This document shows positions 18,930-30,550 of a stretch of DNA of 64,000 bases, piece after piece; position 1 is the first letter of the stretch; every line of letters starts with the position of its first letter. Position numbers and translations under genes: made by a program. Under the pieces are notes generated by a model. That model saw only the letters and a program-made list of their open reading frames with translations. It did not search any database and was not told the origin of the DNA. The stretch comes from Stropharia rugosoannulata (taxonomy: Eukaryota; Basidiomycota; Agaricomycetes; Agaricales; Strophariaceae): positions 1,922,001-1,986,000 of the forward strand of contig JANCIK010000009.1 of NCBI GenBank assembly GCA_028532985.1, in the 5' to 3' direction.

Positions 18930-21156
18930 TTAACATACACGAATCTTTCCAACTGACGGATCGTGGTCGCTAATACGTTCACTGAGCAATGGGACCCAGT
19001 TATTAACGTGGACGTGGTCGAATTGGACCCCACGAATCTTGATAGCTGGGGAAACAAGAACATGGTCCAACTGTTGCGCATTCTGATCGAAGACATAGCT
19101 GTAGCGCTCAACCTCGGGGATCTTTGCAATCTCGTCGACATCTGTCAGGTATGACAATATAGGCTTGTAGACCGAGCGTGTTTGGATATATTCATTGAAG
19201 TCCCCGGCAAGTATAATATTGGCCAGGGGGTTCGCACGAAGCAAAGATTTCACGAAGTTCTGAGTACATTTTCAGTATATGCAAAAACCAAAATACAGAG
19301 TACGGTACTTACTGCAACGACAGAGACCTGTCCGGTGCGGTTCTCAATCGGGGAGTTCACTGGAGGTCTGGCGTCCCCTTGGGTAGAGCTACTACCTCCT
19401 TTCGAGCTCAAGTGGACGTTGATGGTGAAGAGATCCAATCCAAGTTTTGTTTGCCAGTGCGCTACGAGGGGCTTGCGGGTCGAGTTGTAAAAACCGTTGT
19501 CAGGTGCGATGCGCCCTGGATTAAATCTATCATGCAGTAAGTCTAATATGTTCATGTTTATAGTTTCTTGTTACTGACGTCAATTTAGGCTTTAGAAGGC
19601 TTTTGGTCGTGACTTCTGCAGCATCAAGAGGACCACCGGCAGGAGAGCCAGTAACAAGCCTCAATTTCTCCGGGCGATACCTTCAATCCAAAATGAGAGT
19701 CACGTACAGGTTGACAGAAAAGAATCTTCACAAGAAAGCGGGCCTTATGTTTCCCCCAGGTTGCCCTCCATCAGCACCATTGACAGGGTCGACGGTTGCA
19801 AACGAATATGTGATATTACTGATTTTAGCGATAGCAGCGATCAGGGTATTCAATGTAACAGATGCATCAACGACGCCGTCATCTGTAGGGCCGCTGTTGT
19901 CTTGAATTTCTTGCAAGAACATGATGTCAGGCGTGTTGAGATGATTAACAATATGCGAAGCAATAGTAGGAAGATGGCTCGATGTTGGGGCCAAATTTTC
20001 CACCTAAATTAAACATTAGTCAAGTTAATGAAAACGGTAACGGGAAGTACATACATTGTAATCACCGAAAGTGACAGAACATAGATCTAGAGCTTGTGAC
20101 TTGATCTTTGAAGGGGGGATATTTGCACTAGGAGTCGCGACGACAGTTGGTGCCGTGAGAGGAAGCACATACCAGTAGCCAAACCTATAGGTGTCGAATT
20201 AGACAGGCAAATGATATGAAGATGTCTAATTGCGCACTGATAATGGACTACTCCCGTAATATCCGTAAATTCCACGCCGACTGCTGGCTTGGGGTTCTTA
20301 GTTCCGTCGAGCGGTGAGCCAATCAGAATGGTCTCAGGATTCCCGTCAGGAATTCCCCCAGGGCCTGTATGTGGGTGAGAAAGGATGAACAGTGCATATA
20401 TCATGTTCTTACCGAAGGTGATGGTAAGACCTCCACGTGAGTTCTTGCCTGTTACTTCCCAATCACCGTAAACCCAGAATTCGCCATAATTGTTCTGGAA
20501 AGAAGTAGCTGTCGGCTTAGAAATTGTCACCAATTGTCCTTGAAGACTTTTCCAGAAGTCCAAGCCATATTTCTGAGGTTGAAGTTCAGCATTTACAGTT
20601 GTGATCCTGCTGTTGTTGTTGGGGACAGAGAGAAAACCGTCCGCGCCGGTGTCAAGAGAGCTAAATTCGCGAGTAGGCGGGCTTCTGTCTTTTCCGAGTA
20701 TAACGGGAGTTACTGTGTTGTTGGAGGACCAAACAGAAATATTCGACGGTGAAGAAATCTCGGTAACATCAAGGTAGTTGAGCGACGCAGCAGGTCGGAA
20801 TTGAACGACTTTGCCGTTTAAGGAGATATAATCCCCGACAGACACAGATTTTAGTACGTTAGCAGAGTTCGAGAAAACCAGGATGCCATTCGAAGCGCGA
20901 GCATCTAATGACTTCTCTCCAGTCAGATAGAAACCGGTCGATGCCTGTGATATAGATAGTACGACGTAATGAACATTAACCTTCCAAATCACTGCGGACA
21001 ACTCACCTTTGCTGTTACAATTCCAGTAACATTGGTGACGGCCTGTCCAAGAAGAGGACTTATCCAGGCAGTCCCCTGTATGTCCGTGATCAAGGTTGAC
21101 GATGTAACAGTTACACATGCCGTCCAGAGAAATACAAGGGAGTAGAGCTTGGCCAT
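18930..21156 (-). CDS. Secreted endonuclease/exonuclease/phosphatase-fold nuclease
   Basis: The start at 21156 gives a signal peptide (MAKLYSLVFLWTACVTVTSS). The N-terminal half (about 300 residues) is a beta-rich region (LITDIQGTAWISPLLGQAV; FYLTGEKSLDARASNGILVF) like the OB-fold segment that precedes the catalytic domain in secreted ExeM-type nucleases. The C-terminal half is a DNase I-like domain with all key motifs: FGDYNVENL, FLQEIQD (metal Glu), INVHLSSKGG, ILAGDFNEY and the terminal SDHDPS carrying the catalytic histidine. Likely an extracellular nuclease for nucleic-acid scavenging. A phosphodiesterase on another substrate is possible because the fold is shared with sphingomyelinases and inositol phosphatases. 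Several short introns split the catalytic half. Confidence 0.88.
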
Positions 21157-22392
21157 AATTCTCTCAACTAGCGCTGTCAAAGGCAACCAGAAGGAGGTTA
21201 TAAGCCAATGGATGTCCTAAAAATCCCAACATATGCAGCTTTTTAAGTGTGTAGAAGGCAGTGATAGAGCTGCAATCGTCTTTACATGGGGAGCACATGC
21301 TATCTCCTGAATACCACTTATTACAGCCATCGTGCCTGGGGATAGGTTGATACAAACACGTGAAGCACGCGGTTAACAGCAGCCAAGACGCTCCAAGAGC
21401 ATGCAGCGAGTGGTCAAATCAAAGCAGTGAACGTGGATGTTAAAGTTGGTACGTGGGGAGCTAGATGAAGCTGTAGGAGGAAGAGAAAAGCCATGGGGAT
21501 CAATCGCACAGCACTACCAAAAAGGCGCACTGCGCTACTCCGGCCCGCCCCTATGATATAATTTTAGACACAAAGTTGAGTTGAAGTGGACAATAAATCG
21601 GACTCGGCCGTCTTTCTTCAAGCTGCCCGACTGCTTGGACTTACGCCTCAGATTCGCTTCGATAGCATGCGCATCTTTTAATAACAGATAAACCGAAAAG
21701 ACAGCCTTTGTGGATTGTTACGTACTCTACAGTAGAAGTAGGGAACAAGTTTGAGTCGAACAATAATTTGTAGTCACAATTTGAGGAATATGCCAGGCCC
21801 GCCTGACTCAGATGCCACAAATCTACATCGACATATCTATTGCTATCTATTGTGCCGTTAGTATCGTCTTATATCATTCTTTCTACGTAACGCAAGACGA
21901 ACAACCTGCGATAAGCAAAACCTTAAGGACGACCAGCGGTTAGGGCCCTGTGGTTAATGGTTACCAACTGGTTTCCCTAGATCTATGGTGACCGTCATCA
22001 TCTGAGTACCAATCAAGAATTCAGGTGCTCTTGAGGTGCCCCGTGAGTCTACAAATACAAAGTAAGGTTGCGTATACCCAGGGTGTTCGTTACTGTGAAA
22101 CCCAGATGGAGACCAATCAGAGCCTGAATGAGCAAAAAAAAAACAAGGTTTCCGAAGTCACGCACAACAGTGAAAGCACTACCAATTCAATTAATTGCCA
22201 CATAACACAAGAAGGAAAATGTAGAGATACATCTGATGCGAAAGCTAACTTTACTGTGAAAGAAAGAAGAATCCCCAAAAACGAGATAAGGGCTCATATG
22301 TAGACGCTCAGGCTAACCTGGCTGGAACGGCATACATAAGAGCAAAAAACAATTTGTCCGCCAATGCTGCTTCAAATCATAAAGACATACGC
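21157..22392. other. Intergenic region
   Basis: 1.2 kb between the start of the nuclease gene and the 3' end of the secreted protein gene. A 92-codon frame at 22025-22303 (+) is rich in N, K and T and has no recognisable family; I do not call it a gene. Confidence 0.5.
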
Positions 22393-23840
22393 CTAGTTAG
22401 CGGCGTGGCACTGGTTGTTCTGGGTGTCGCATTGACCAACGGTGAGCCCAGAGGAGCGACCAGCGGAGGAGTTAGCAACGTTCGCGCACTGGTTGTGTTG
22501 GATATCGCACGAGCGGCCAACAGCTGCTGAGAGGTTGAGGAAAGAGTCCGAACCAGTAACAATGAAGCCGCGGCCTCCAGTCTGAACTGCGGGAGCAGCG
22601 ACGCCACCAACTACACAAAATGAGGTATTAGATGTGGATATAAGCATTAGACACAAGCACTTACGTTTACCAGTGAACTTCTGGAGGTTACTGCCTGAGC
22701 CTCCGGCGCTATTCAATGCACGATCCATGAGAGGCCAACAAAACAAGGGCGTAACAGACACGACTTACGCAGCACTGGTAGCAGCTGGGGCAGCAGAAGT
22801 TCCAGCCGGGACGGGGTCAACAGTCGAAGTGACGGTTAGGGTGACGGTGGTAGCTAATGAAATCCATGAGATTTCGCTTGAAGTGGAGAGAATGTGACTT
22901 ACACTCAGGGCAGTCAGTGCTAGCAGCAGTTCCTCTGTAGTTGTGTAAGATGACCATGTCACAAAGCTAAATGTGCAACGCACCCTGAGGCGACACCGGC
23001 AACAGCAGCGTTGATCTCTGCAGCAGTCGCATCCTCAACCAGAAGGTTTTGCGTGAAGATACATCCAACGGGGTCATTAGTGGTGTCGCAAGAGTTGCCT
23101 TTACCGGTGCTGTCGTTTAAGTTACCGGGGGCAAACGTGCCAGACTTGAGAGCATCTTGCGGGTTGCCACCGACCTTTGCGATTTGCTTGGCAAGCTCCA
23201 GAGTAATGGCTTTGTTCACGGCAGCAGCATTTGCCGAAGCAGGATCCTTTGGTACACCTGTCAGACAAATTTCTATCGCGAGAAGAATATTGCATTGTAC
23301 ATACCTGATGTTGCTGAATCGCAGCGATTTCGGGATTCTTCGCTGTGACGCTGGTACAAGCAGCACTGGCAAGACCGACTTGACCAGTGTTCCTCTCCAG
23401 TGCGCGGTAGATTAAAGCAGCAACTTGCCCATTAATATCTCCCTTAGCCTTGGCGTTGGTGAACGCCTGGTCGGCGGTTGCTTGTTGGAGACAGTTAATA
23501 TCCTAGATTGGCAGATGAGGCAAGTCGTGTCTGCTATCAATGCGATTACACACCGTGATTTTTCCTGCGCCAGCTGCGGCTGCGGCATTTCCAAGGAGAG
23601 CAAAGACAGGGTCTTGAATATTGTCGGGATTGTTAAGGAATAGGCTGGCGCGAACGGTCGTCAAAAACTGCTCATGGGAATGTTCTGAAGATCGATTTGA
23701 TGAATAAAATTAGTGACACGAATTAGACGGCCAGAATAATAAAAACGCGCACCTTGCGGGACTTCTCGGCGAACAGGTGCAGAAAGAGTGGCCGAGAGAG
23801 AGCAAGCGATGGTCAGCAGTGTAGCAAGATTGCGGAACAT
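22393..23840 (-). CDS. Conserved agaricomycete secreted protein, function unknown
   Basis: Starts at 23840 with a signal peptide (MFRNLATLLTIACSLSATLS). Several exons encode an alanine-rich helical domain: PVFALLGNAAAAAGAGKITD, CLQQATADQAFTNAKAKGD, AALIYRALERNTGQVGLASA, KAITLELAKQIAKVGGNPQD and CIFTQNLLVEDATAAEINAA. A Thr/Val/Ala-rich linker follows, then a C-terminal segment with two near-repeat cysteine pairs (CDIQHNQC and CDTQNNQC) just before the stop. I recognise this as a protein type widespread in Agaricomycetes and usually left unnamed. It has no enzymatic motif. Paired cysteines and the signal peptide indicate an extracellular or cell-wall location. Confidence 0.8.
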
Positions 23841-25044
23841 TTTGTTGAATGAATGGTTCTTGGAGAAAAAGTAAAGAAAGTGTCGCTGAAACTAAATCAG
23901 ATGGAAAACAAAACGCCTGCGAACTGAGATGTAATGTGAGCAGAGCTTCGGTCGTCAAGTTCAGTTACTTACAGAGAAAAACAGTCTACAAGAACCTGTC
24001 TTGGGTGGCAAAAAGGAAGTAGTGGAATGGGAAACGCATAACAAGGGCGTTCTCTTTATATGGCCGTGTATGTCGTCTGATGGAGATCATGACTATATTG
24101 AAATTGATTGTGGTCGAGGGAAATTACATACACTGTTGTTTCCAGGACAATTATTTCATACGACAACCGAGTGGTCAAAAGCTACTCTGTAAGTACCTAG
24201 AAGTACCTCCTAGTACCTCTGACCCAAGAAAGAGGATGCGAGACGCTGAAGAGACACCATCTGCCAATGAATGATTCGAGTTGTTCGAGTTGTCGTCAAG
24301 GCCTGGATTAGGCATGGAGATATAGAATAGGGAAGAGTAAGAGTTGGGAGAGGTTCGTTTTTCCACACGCTAAGAATACTACGCATAAGTATCGGTGCCT
24401 GTAACTCTCTCTAGGTATGTATCCGCCGATTATTGTCCGCTCTAGATTTAGTCATCCAGTTTCGCCTGCTACACAGCAAAGCTGATGGTTTGTGCCTGTA
24501 GCTCCTGAGCAACAAACTACATGGATATTGTTCAAGAAGAATGTCGGATCCAAGCAGTCGCCCCAAGGTCGCCCACATAGGGCCAGAGCAAGTGCGGCGA
24601 GGAACGAAACGAACGGTTGCTACAGAGTTTGATGACATCCATAGAGCCGTTATTTGCTTATGACCGCAAGTTACAGGGGAAGCGTGTGGGAACAAGAACG
24701 TCAGTATGTATACTCGATTAGTGCACTTCAAGCTTCAGTATGTACTTCAGTACACATTACCGCTAATTTCAATACTGCTGACTTTTGCTCACTCGAGTCG
24801 TGGCAAAAGCTGATCGCCAAAATTAGCAACACCCAGACAAAACAATTACTAAACTATGACCAGTAATCTACGAAAAAACACCTCATCAGATCATGAAGTA
24901 AAAAGTTGCCGAAAAAGAGCTTTTCTATAAAATAAAAAAGGGGGGGTAAGGGGCACTTCCTGTACGTCCATGGCGTGTTGAAGAAGAAAGGAAGTAATCG
25001 TGCCGTGTCAAAAAAGTCCCAACGACTAGTCCATATTTTCGCTC
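23841..25044. other. Intergenic region
   Basis: 1.2 kb with no recognisable gene. It contains a short GC-skewed tract (A run followed by seven G residues) near 24935-24946, just beyond the 3' end of the small secreted protein gene. Confidence 0.5.
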
Positions 25045-25761
25045 TTAAGAGGAGCTGATGGCAGCCTGCGCTGCGCTGTACGCGCTACCAACCGAAGCAG
25101 GGGAAGTCGCATCGTTCCAGTTGGAACCCTCGGGAACGACGTAGTGGCTGCCGACGCTGCTTCCACTGAACCCGAAGTTGTTCGAGCTCAGGGATCCCGA
25201 CGAAGAGACTATGCTTGAGAAGTGGCTGGCAATGCTGCTGTCATAGCCGACGCTGCGGCCTGACTGGCGGCGGAGGTCACTGCTGAATGAGCCGAGCGAA
25301 GAGTAGAATTGCTCAAAGACGACGGTCTGCGATTCAACATCACAGACCTGCTCCGTGATAATCCTAAATAAAAGATTATGGTCAGCTACTTGAATACAAT
25401 GTAAGCACGCGTGAATACCTCTTGGCCATCTCTTGCAGGACGAGGAGGCGTTGTTGGATGATGGTAATCGATTCGCTGTGGCAGACGAGCTCCTGCTCCT
25501 GCTTGACTACGACGGTTTTCGAAATCTCTCCGGAGAAGTTGTCTGATCCGTAGAAGCTATCAAAGTTGGACATGGACCTATCCCCGTGGTAGTTGTTGAA
25601 GGAGATGTAGCGGGCCTCTATAGTATGTTCACCGTTATTATGCATGTTGTTAGTGCTGATAACGTTTACTTACCCAACTCAGAGGTGGATGGCAAAGGCG
25701 TGGACACAACGCTGGCGACGACGCTGGCAGCAGCGAGAACCTTGAAAAGCTTGGCGAACAT
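25045..25761 (-). CDS. Small secreted protein, copy A
   Basis: Three exons (first exon 25761-25674) encode about 200 residues with a signal peptide (MFAKLFKVLAAASVVASVVS). The mature part has an asymmetric FDSFYGSDNFSG region, then a helical segment with two cysteines (ELVCHSESITIIQQRLLVLQ and EQVCDVESQTVVFEQFYSSL), and a Ser/Gly-rich tail. I recognise the pattern as a conserved secreted protein type of Polyporales and other Agaricomycetes with no assigned function. It differs from copy B by one residue (SSD here, SGD in copy B, after GSF), with all other coding differences silent. A 5'-leader intron with an identical sequence in both copies lies just upstream of the ATG. Confidence 0.85.
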
Positions 25762-27220
25762 TTTGAGATGAGGTGAATCTGAAAACTGAGCCAAAATGAG
25801 TACGTGAAGACGTTCATATCAGGTAAAAAGATCGCCATACCTGGAAAGTGTTTAAAAAGGACAGGAAGTAAAAGTAGGTGTGGGCTATAAAGGCGAACGA
25901 AGGAATGAACAAGCAGCCTGGCCAAGCAGGAAAAAGAAGAGAAGAGAAAACGAAGGTTAGATGGGTGAGGTTTACTGGCTGAATTGCCGCCCCTTTATAG
26001 TAGGAATCTAAAAATTTCAATGTTGGGTGGCATGATGCACATCAACAAATGCTAGGAATCTTTCCTGAGCGCTGTCGGATGTTTAATATCGACATACTGT
26101 GTCGCTAGCACTTGCTTGACGGGTGTCACTACTGCTGATTGACCTAGATAGAATGTAAGTAAGCAACGGGGTGAAATGTATGCGCCAGATGCTGATTTCT
26201 GTCTGAAGATCAAAGCTAGCCATTGTCTTTAACCTTGATCCAGGAGATGGCCACGGAGTAGTACAGCGCTGTCAGTTCAAGGATCAGAGCTCTAGAATGA
26301 GATTATCTGAACAGAAATCTGGAGCATCTTAGAAGTAAACGGTCATTCTGCTCCCGGTTAGGAGATACCTGGAAATATCAATCAAGCCCTCGGTCTGAGA
26401 AATTATCCGGAATCCATTTTTACTTGCGTACAGATACACAAGCCAGTGAATGATGGCTGATTGACGTCAAGATATTTTTGAGTATTAATAGTTCTACAAT
26501 ACCTTTCAAGTTGCATACCGGGCTGGAGAAACTTGTTGAAGGATGTACGATAAGACTTGAGAACAACCAGTCAGAGTCCTGTTGAGTTAATATCAGTAAC
26601 GGCTGCACATTAAAATATGCCGAACCTACATTGACATCAAATAGGGAGAACAAAACACGCTAGCAGCAGAAATAGCGAGAACCAGAAGTTTGGGTGAAGT
26701 CAAGTTGTATTCGAAAAGCTATTTCTGCCCTTAGAGACACAAATCAGCATCTCGCGTCATCCAGTAATAAGTAGGATGCCGACTGGAGGACATTGCTGCT
26801 TTTGATAAGACAGAGTCCAGACTGCGAGAGCAACAGCGGTGCATGACACTCTTCAGTGCTGCTGCTCTCAATATGTTGATAGATGTCATAAGTGGCGGAT
26901 AATGATTCGCATCTGTCACAGATGCCATTTTTCTTTGTAAGTTACCTGAATCTCTACGTCAAACAACCGCTAAGGCCTGACCAATAAAAGCACTTACTTT
27001 GTCCTGGTATCAAAAATCCCATGATCAGGCGGTGTATGTCGTGATTCTAGTGAAAATCTGAGATTGGTAATTAGCATAAATGAGAACGGCATTCTGAAGC
27101 GTCATTGCAGCTCTATATTCTATAAGTTAGTAGATATAAAGCGCTCCCTTCGTGCAAATCAGTATTAGTTGGCATTAACCTTGTACATAACAAAACAGAT
27201 ACATAATACAATCTGATATA
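25762..27220. other. Promoter of copy A and gene-free stretch
   Basis: The part up to about 26147 belongs to the inverted repeat and includes the copy A promoter. The remaining 1.1 kb has only short frames (for example 65 codons at 26731-26928, minus) without recognisable homology. Confidence 0.5.
25993..25999 (-). promoter_or_regulatory. TATA box of copy A
   Basis: TATAAAG on the minus strand about 230 nt upstream of the ATG, consistent with a spliced 5' leader. Copy B has TATAAAA at the equivalent place. Confidence 0.5.
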
Positions 27221-28503
27221 TCAAGAGAACGAGATCGTATATTGTCCACCCCATTGAATGCTATGCGCCTGCTTAATAATGGCCTCTTCGAGCTCTGGTT
27301 GGTTGATATCCTTGGTATATCCAACAGTAAAGCTTGCAGAAGCCAAGCGCGGTGTGGTGAAGACTGCACCAAAAGCACCAGTTGAGCTAACATTGATCAG
27401 AATAAGCGCCTGAAGCGTGTCAAGAGTACGCATGCGCCTCTCGAAAGGAACTGAGGGTGCCGTATCGTCAAATTTGATTGCAACCGTCATAGTTGCAGAG
27501 ATCGGAGACGGTATACCGGATGGTCTATCCTTCTGGGTAGGGGAGATACCGACGCAAATATGCTCCAGAAATAATTCCTTCCTCGCGCTTTGACTTGCGG
27601 CAACATCAGTACTGAAGAAGTGGGCGTCCTCTACTTCAGCCAGTCGAGTAGCATTTCCTGGGTGGGGCATTTTTATGATCTTCGTATCGACATTAGTGTT
27701 GGTTGAATTGAGGGCGATACGGCTGGTTGCTTCTGCACCTGGGAGAACGCTCTCGATGTAGTAGAACCACCAGTAGACATTAGGTTTCCACCAGGCGGGG
27801 TCAACCTCAATTCCGGCAGAGCCTTCAGCCTCCAGAGCAGATTCAAACAAAGTTGTGGTAGACTTGACAGTTGTCTTCTGGGCGACGAGGCGGCCCTCAC
27901 CTGCAGGGACACTCAGAGGAAAGGTGATTTCACGACTGTCCGTTACGGATTTTGACTTATGCTTGACGTCTTCGCTCGACATGGCTGCATTGAAGCCTAC
28001 CAAGGCCCCACTCTGTCCAAGCTTCCAGATGTTCAGTGTGACGACAACTTATAGGAAATTGAGGGTAGTAACTTACAGGAATATTTGCATTTACACTGAT
28101 TTCGAATCTTTGAGTCTGAGTGTAATCCTCCGCCGTGGTAACTTGCACGGTATGACTGAAGTGAAATTCAATAGGCTCGTCTCCGTCGAAATTCTGAAAG
28201 GACTGGTTGTAGTCTTCAACCTTGATCGTCTCAGGTGGGGTCGTCCTAATGGGCCGCCAGTCACGCTTGATGTTATTCCTTACGCGATGGTTCTTAGAGT
28301 CCCCAAGATAGCCGTCTGGTGGTAGAAAGTAACCAACCTGATAGTACATACATACATAAGTCATGAAGGTATAGTCATATAAAATGACAACCTACTATGT
28401 CACCATCCACTTTGCCTCCACGGCGATCGACTTCGTCTTTGATTGCTTCGGGGGTGATACCCATGCGACGAAGGTCACTTGTGCTTGTCTCTGGAAGGGA
28501 CAT
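27221..28503 (-). CDS. Unknown protein with beta-rich, aerolysin-like central region (long paralog)
   Basis: Three exons (28503-28396, 28337-28077, 28012-27221) give 386 residues. The start is fixed by alignment with the divergent paralog at 29517: both have a 36-residue first exon, an intron at the same site and the restart VGYFLP. No signal peptide. Residues from about 60 to 210 are rich in Ser/Thr with alternating polar and hydrophobic residues (FHFSHTVQVTTAEDYTQTQ; LSVPAGEGRLVAQKTTVKST), a pattern reminiscent of the strand module of aerolysin/ETX-MTX2-type pore-forming proteins. This is a resemblance in pattern only, not an identified family. The C-terminal third (YWWFYYIESV; GGQYTISFS at the end) is shared with the paralog. 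Function not known; possible defence role is inference. Confidence 0.7.
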
Positions 28504-28593
28504 TCTTGCTTCAGATAGTGGCGAGAGTCGAAAAGGTGGGGGTAATACGAGAGGAACAATGCAAGCCTAAATTTACTCGACTTTAGCAGTCGA

Positions 28594-28600
28594 TTATATA
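28594..28600 (-). promoter_or_regulatory. TATA box of the long paralog
   Basis: TATATAA on the minus strand about 90 nt upstream of the ATG at 28503. Confidence 0.45.
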
Positions 28601-29430
28601 GTGAAATGTTACCATCCGAGAGGCGCATTTGCAGAGTCCATTGACTTCGACTCCGTTTGACACATCCTGATTTATTGGGTGATTGGGTGCCTTCGGGTAC
28701 CTAGTCTTTTGGTCTTCCTCAGCCAAAAGTCAGGGTGGAATGAGCGGGAAATGGCCAGCAAGGCATGATTAGGAACACCAATATCCGCATGTGTGCGTTA
28801 TGATGAAGATATCCAAAGTAAAGGGGGGAAATCCTAGAAATCTAGAGGTACAAGCAGGTACCCGGTCGAAAGTCGGGCTGCATCGAGGTCAGTACATATG
28901 ACAGAAAAAGTTACGACGCAACCGTGCCAAAGAATGGTCGGGAATCGGCCCGACACACGTGGTTAGTGTAGTGACCGTGCACGAGTCCGAGTCCTGGCAG
29001 TCTCAAGGCAGTCTCTCCAACTCGGATGAAACTTGCAATCAAGTTTCTGTCAAAGTTCAGCTTATTGAGGCACGACTATGCTCACACAAGACAAAGCTCA
29101 AATAACGATCATGCAGTCGTTATGTATATCCTTTGGATGTTCATCTCAGTAAGCGGACATCGGCTGGACATCGGTGTGCCTGGACGACAGTCTCCGTCTA
29201 TTTTTCTATGTACCTCTACATTACACTTGCTGCTTTTGGGGCTATAGCATCGGCTCTACTCCTTCTACCGTCTCTTGGCAAATAAAGTCATTCACTCAAG
29301 AGCCAGAAAACCACTGTTTCAGGTACGTACTGCTTTTCTTTGAGGAACGGACACACACCTGACCCTTGCACCCGAATCACCCCCGAAAGCAGAGGCCAGT
29401 TAGAGCTCTGGGTCTAGACCAGCAATTCTG

Positions 29431-29437
29431 TATAAAA
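29431..29437 (+). promoter_or_regulatory. TATA box of the short paralog
   Basis: TATAAAA 80 nt upstream of the ATG at 29517. Confidence 0.5.
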
Positions 29438-29516
29438 GTCCTCAAGTAACTGTCATAAAATAGCAAGCTCTAACACTCCTTAACAAGTTTATCTTCTTCT
29501 TGTCGCACTTACAACA

Positions 29517-30283
29517 ATGTCGTTCTCTGAAACAACTGTCGATGACCTCCATTGCGCTGGAATTACGCCTGAGTTCATCAAAGCTCAGATGGAAAACCGT
29601 ATCAGTCCAATTGAAGGTCAAATTGTCAGTAACTATACCTTCTATTGTCATGCATTCATAACTGACAAACCCTGCAGGTTGGCTATTTCCTCCCTGAAAA
29701 TGGCTGGAATCTAGACTCCAGGGTTCGGCGCGCACTAAACATCGTGAAGAATGATTGCCCCCACACCGTTGGAACCGTTGGGATTGAGGTCAATGATGGA
29801 ACGGCCGGAGAAAATACCTTATATTACTTCTACAATATCGAGTCCGTCTTTTCGAATGTCACTCAGCCGGACGACAATACTAAGGACATCATCCCAGCCT
29901 CCGCAGATCCAAGTGCAGTACCTTTGGAGGCGACAGATGACTTTGGCATCACCTTCTTAAAGGAATCCACGGACGATCTCCCTGACGTAGCCATAGTTGG
30001 CCAAAGACTGAAGATGACAATCCAATTCTATGGCGTAAAACCAGAGGTTCCATCAGAGCGCCGTCAGCCTATCACGCGCCAGTTCTGGGGACGTCTGCGT
30101 ATGAGCCCGATCCCATTCACGCGCCCGCTTCCTAACCCGACATTTGGTCCCGAAAACCGATTTGCCACTATTACAATTAACTATGACACAGATAGGATTG
30201 GGAAGGAGAAATTGAAGGCAGAGATTACAAAGCTGGCAAATACGCAAAAGTGGGAGGGAAAAGTGAAGATTAGCTTTATTTGA
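29517..30283 (+). CDS. Unknown protein, short paralog lacking the central module
   Basis: Two exons (29517-29624, 29678-30283) give 237 residues. The 36-residue first exon (DDLHCAGITPEFIKAQME) and the restart VGYFLP match the gene at 27221-28503, as does the C-terminal third (LYYFYNIESV; WEGKVKISFI at the end). Between them the short paralog goes directly from VKNDCPH to the GTVGIEV segment, so about 150 residues of the long paralog, the whole Ser/Thr-rich beta region, are absent and so is its second intron. The frame is open, with TATA box, clean splice sites and conserved flanks, so this looks like an intact domain-deleted protein rather than a pseudogene. No signal peptide or recognised family. 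Confidence 0.75.
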
Positions 30284-30550
30284 GTTAGTAGAGCTTGTAC
30301 ATGACGTGAATATGCGTGACTGTAGCAAATGTTTGCTACTGTAATTGTCTATACTGCACAGATTTGATTTCTGTTTCAACGTCTGCGATTATGTGAATAC
30401 CGCTTTAGGCAAGAGTAATTCCATAAGGAGAATAAAACGATTATGTAACACATTTGTACACTGTCACTACAGGTTTCTTTACCGCCGGACTTGACAGCGA
30501 CTACTCGCGAAACATTCTCTTTGTCATAGTAGGCTGTAATTCCTCTGTAA

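Larger units (their letters stand above)
25028..26147 (-). repeat. Inverted repeat copy A (small secreted protein gene plus promoter)
   Basis: Reverse-complement match to 44061-45206. It starts right after the stop codon of the enclosed gene and runs through the coding region, introns, a 5'-leader intron and about 390 bp upstream of the ATG. By eye the coding exons are about 98% identical and intron 2 is identical. The promoter-distal part is more diverged, with small indels. I see no terminal repeats or target-site duplications. Confidence 0.9.
28504..29516. other. Divergent promoter region between paralogs
   Basis: 1.0 kb between the start codons of the two paralogous genes, with a TATA box close to each. 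No gene seen. Confidence 0.55.

Noticed and set aside
22025..22303. 92-codon plus-strand frame
   Set aside because: Low-complexity N/K/T-rich sequence with no recognised family or regulatory context.
29517..30283. Short paralog as a pseudogene
   Set aside because: Frame, splice sites, TATA box and conserved ends are intact; the missing module is a clean deletion.
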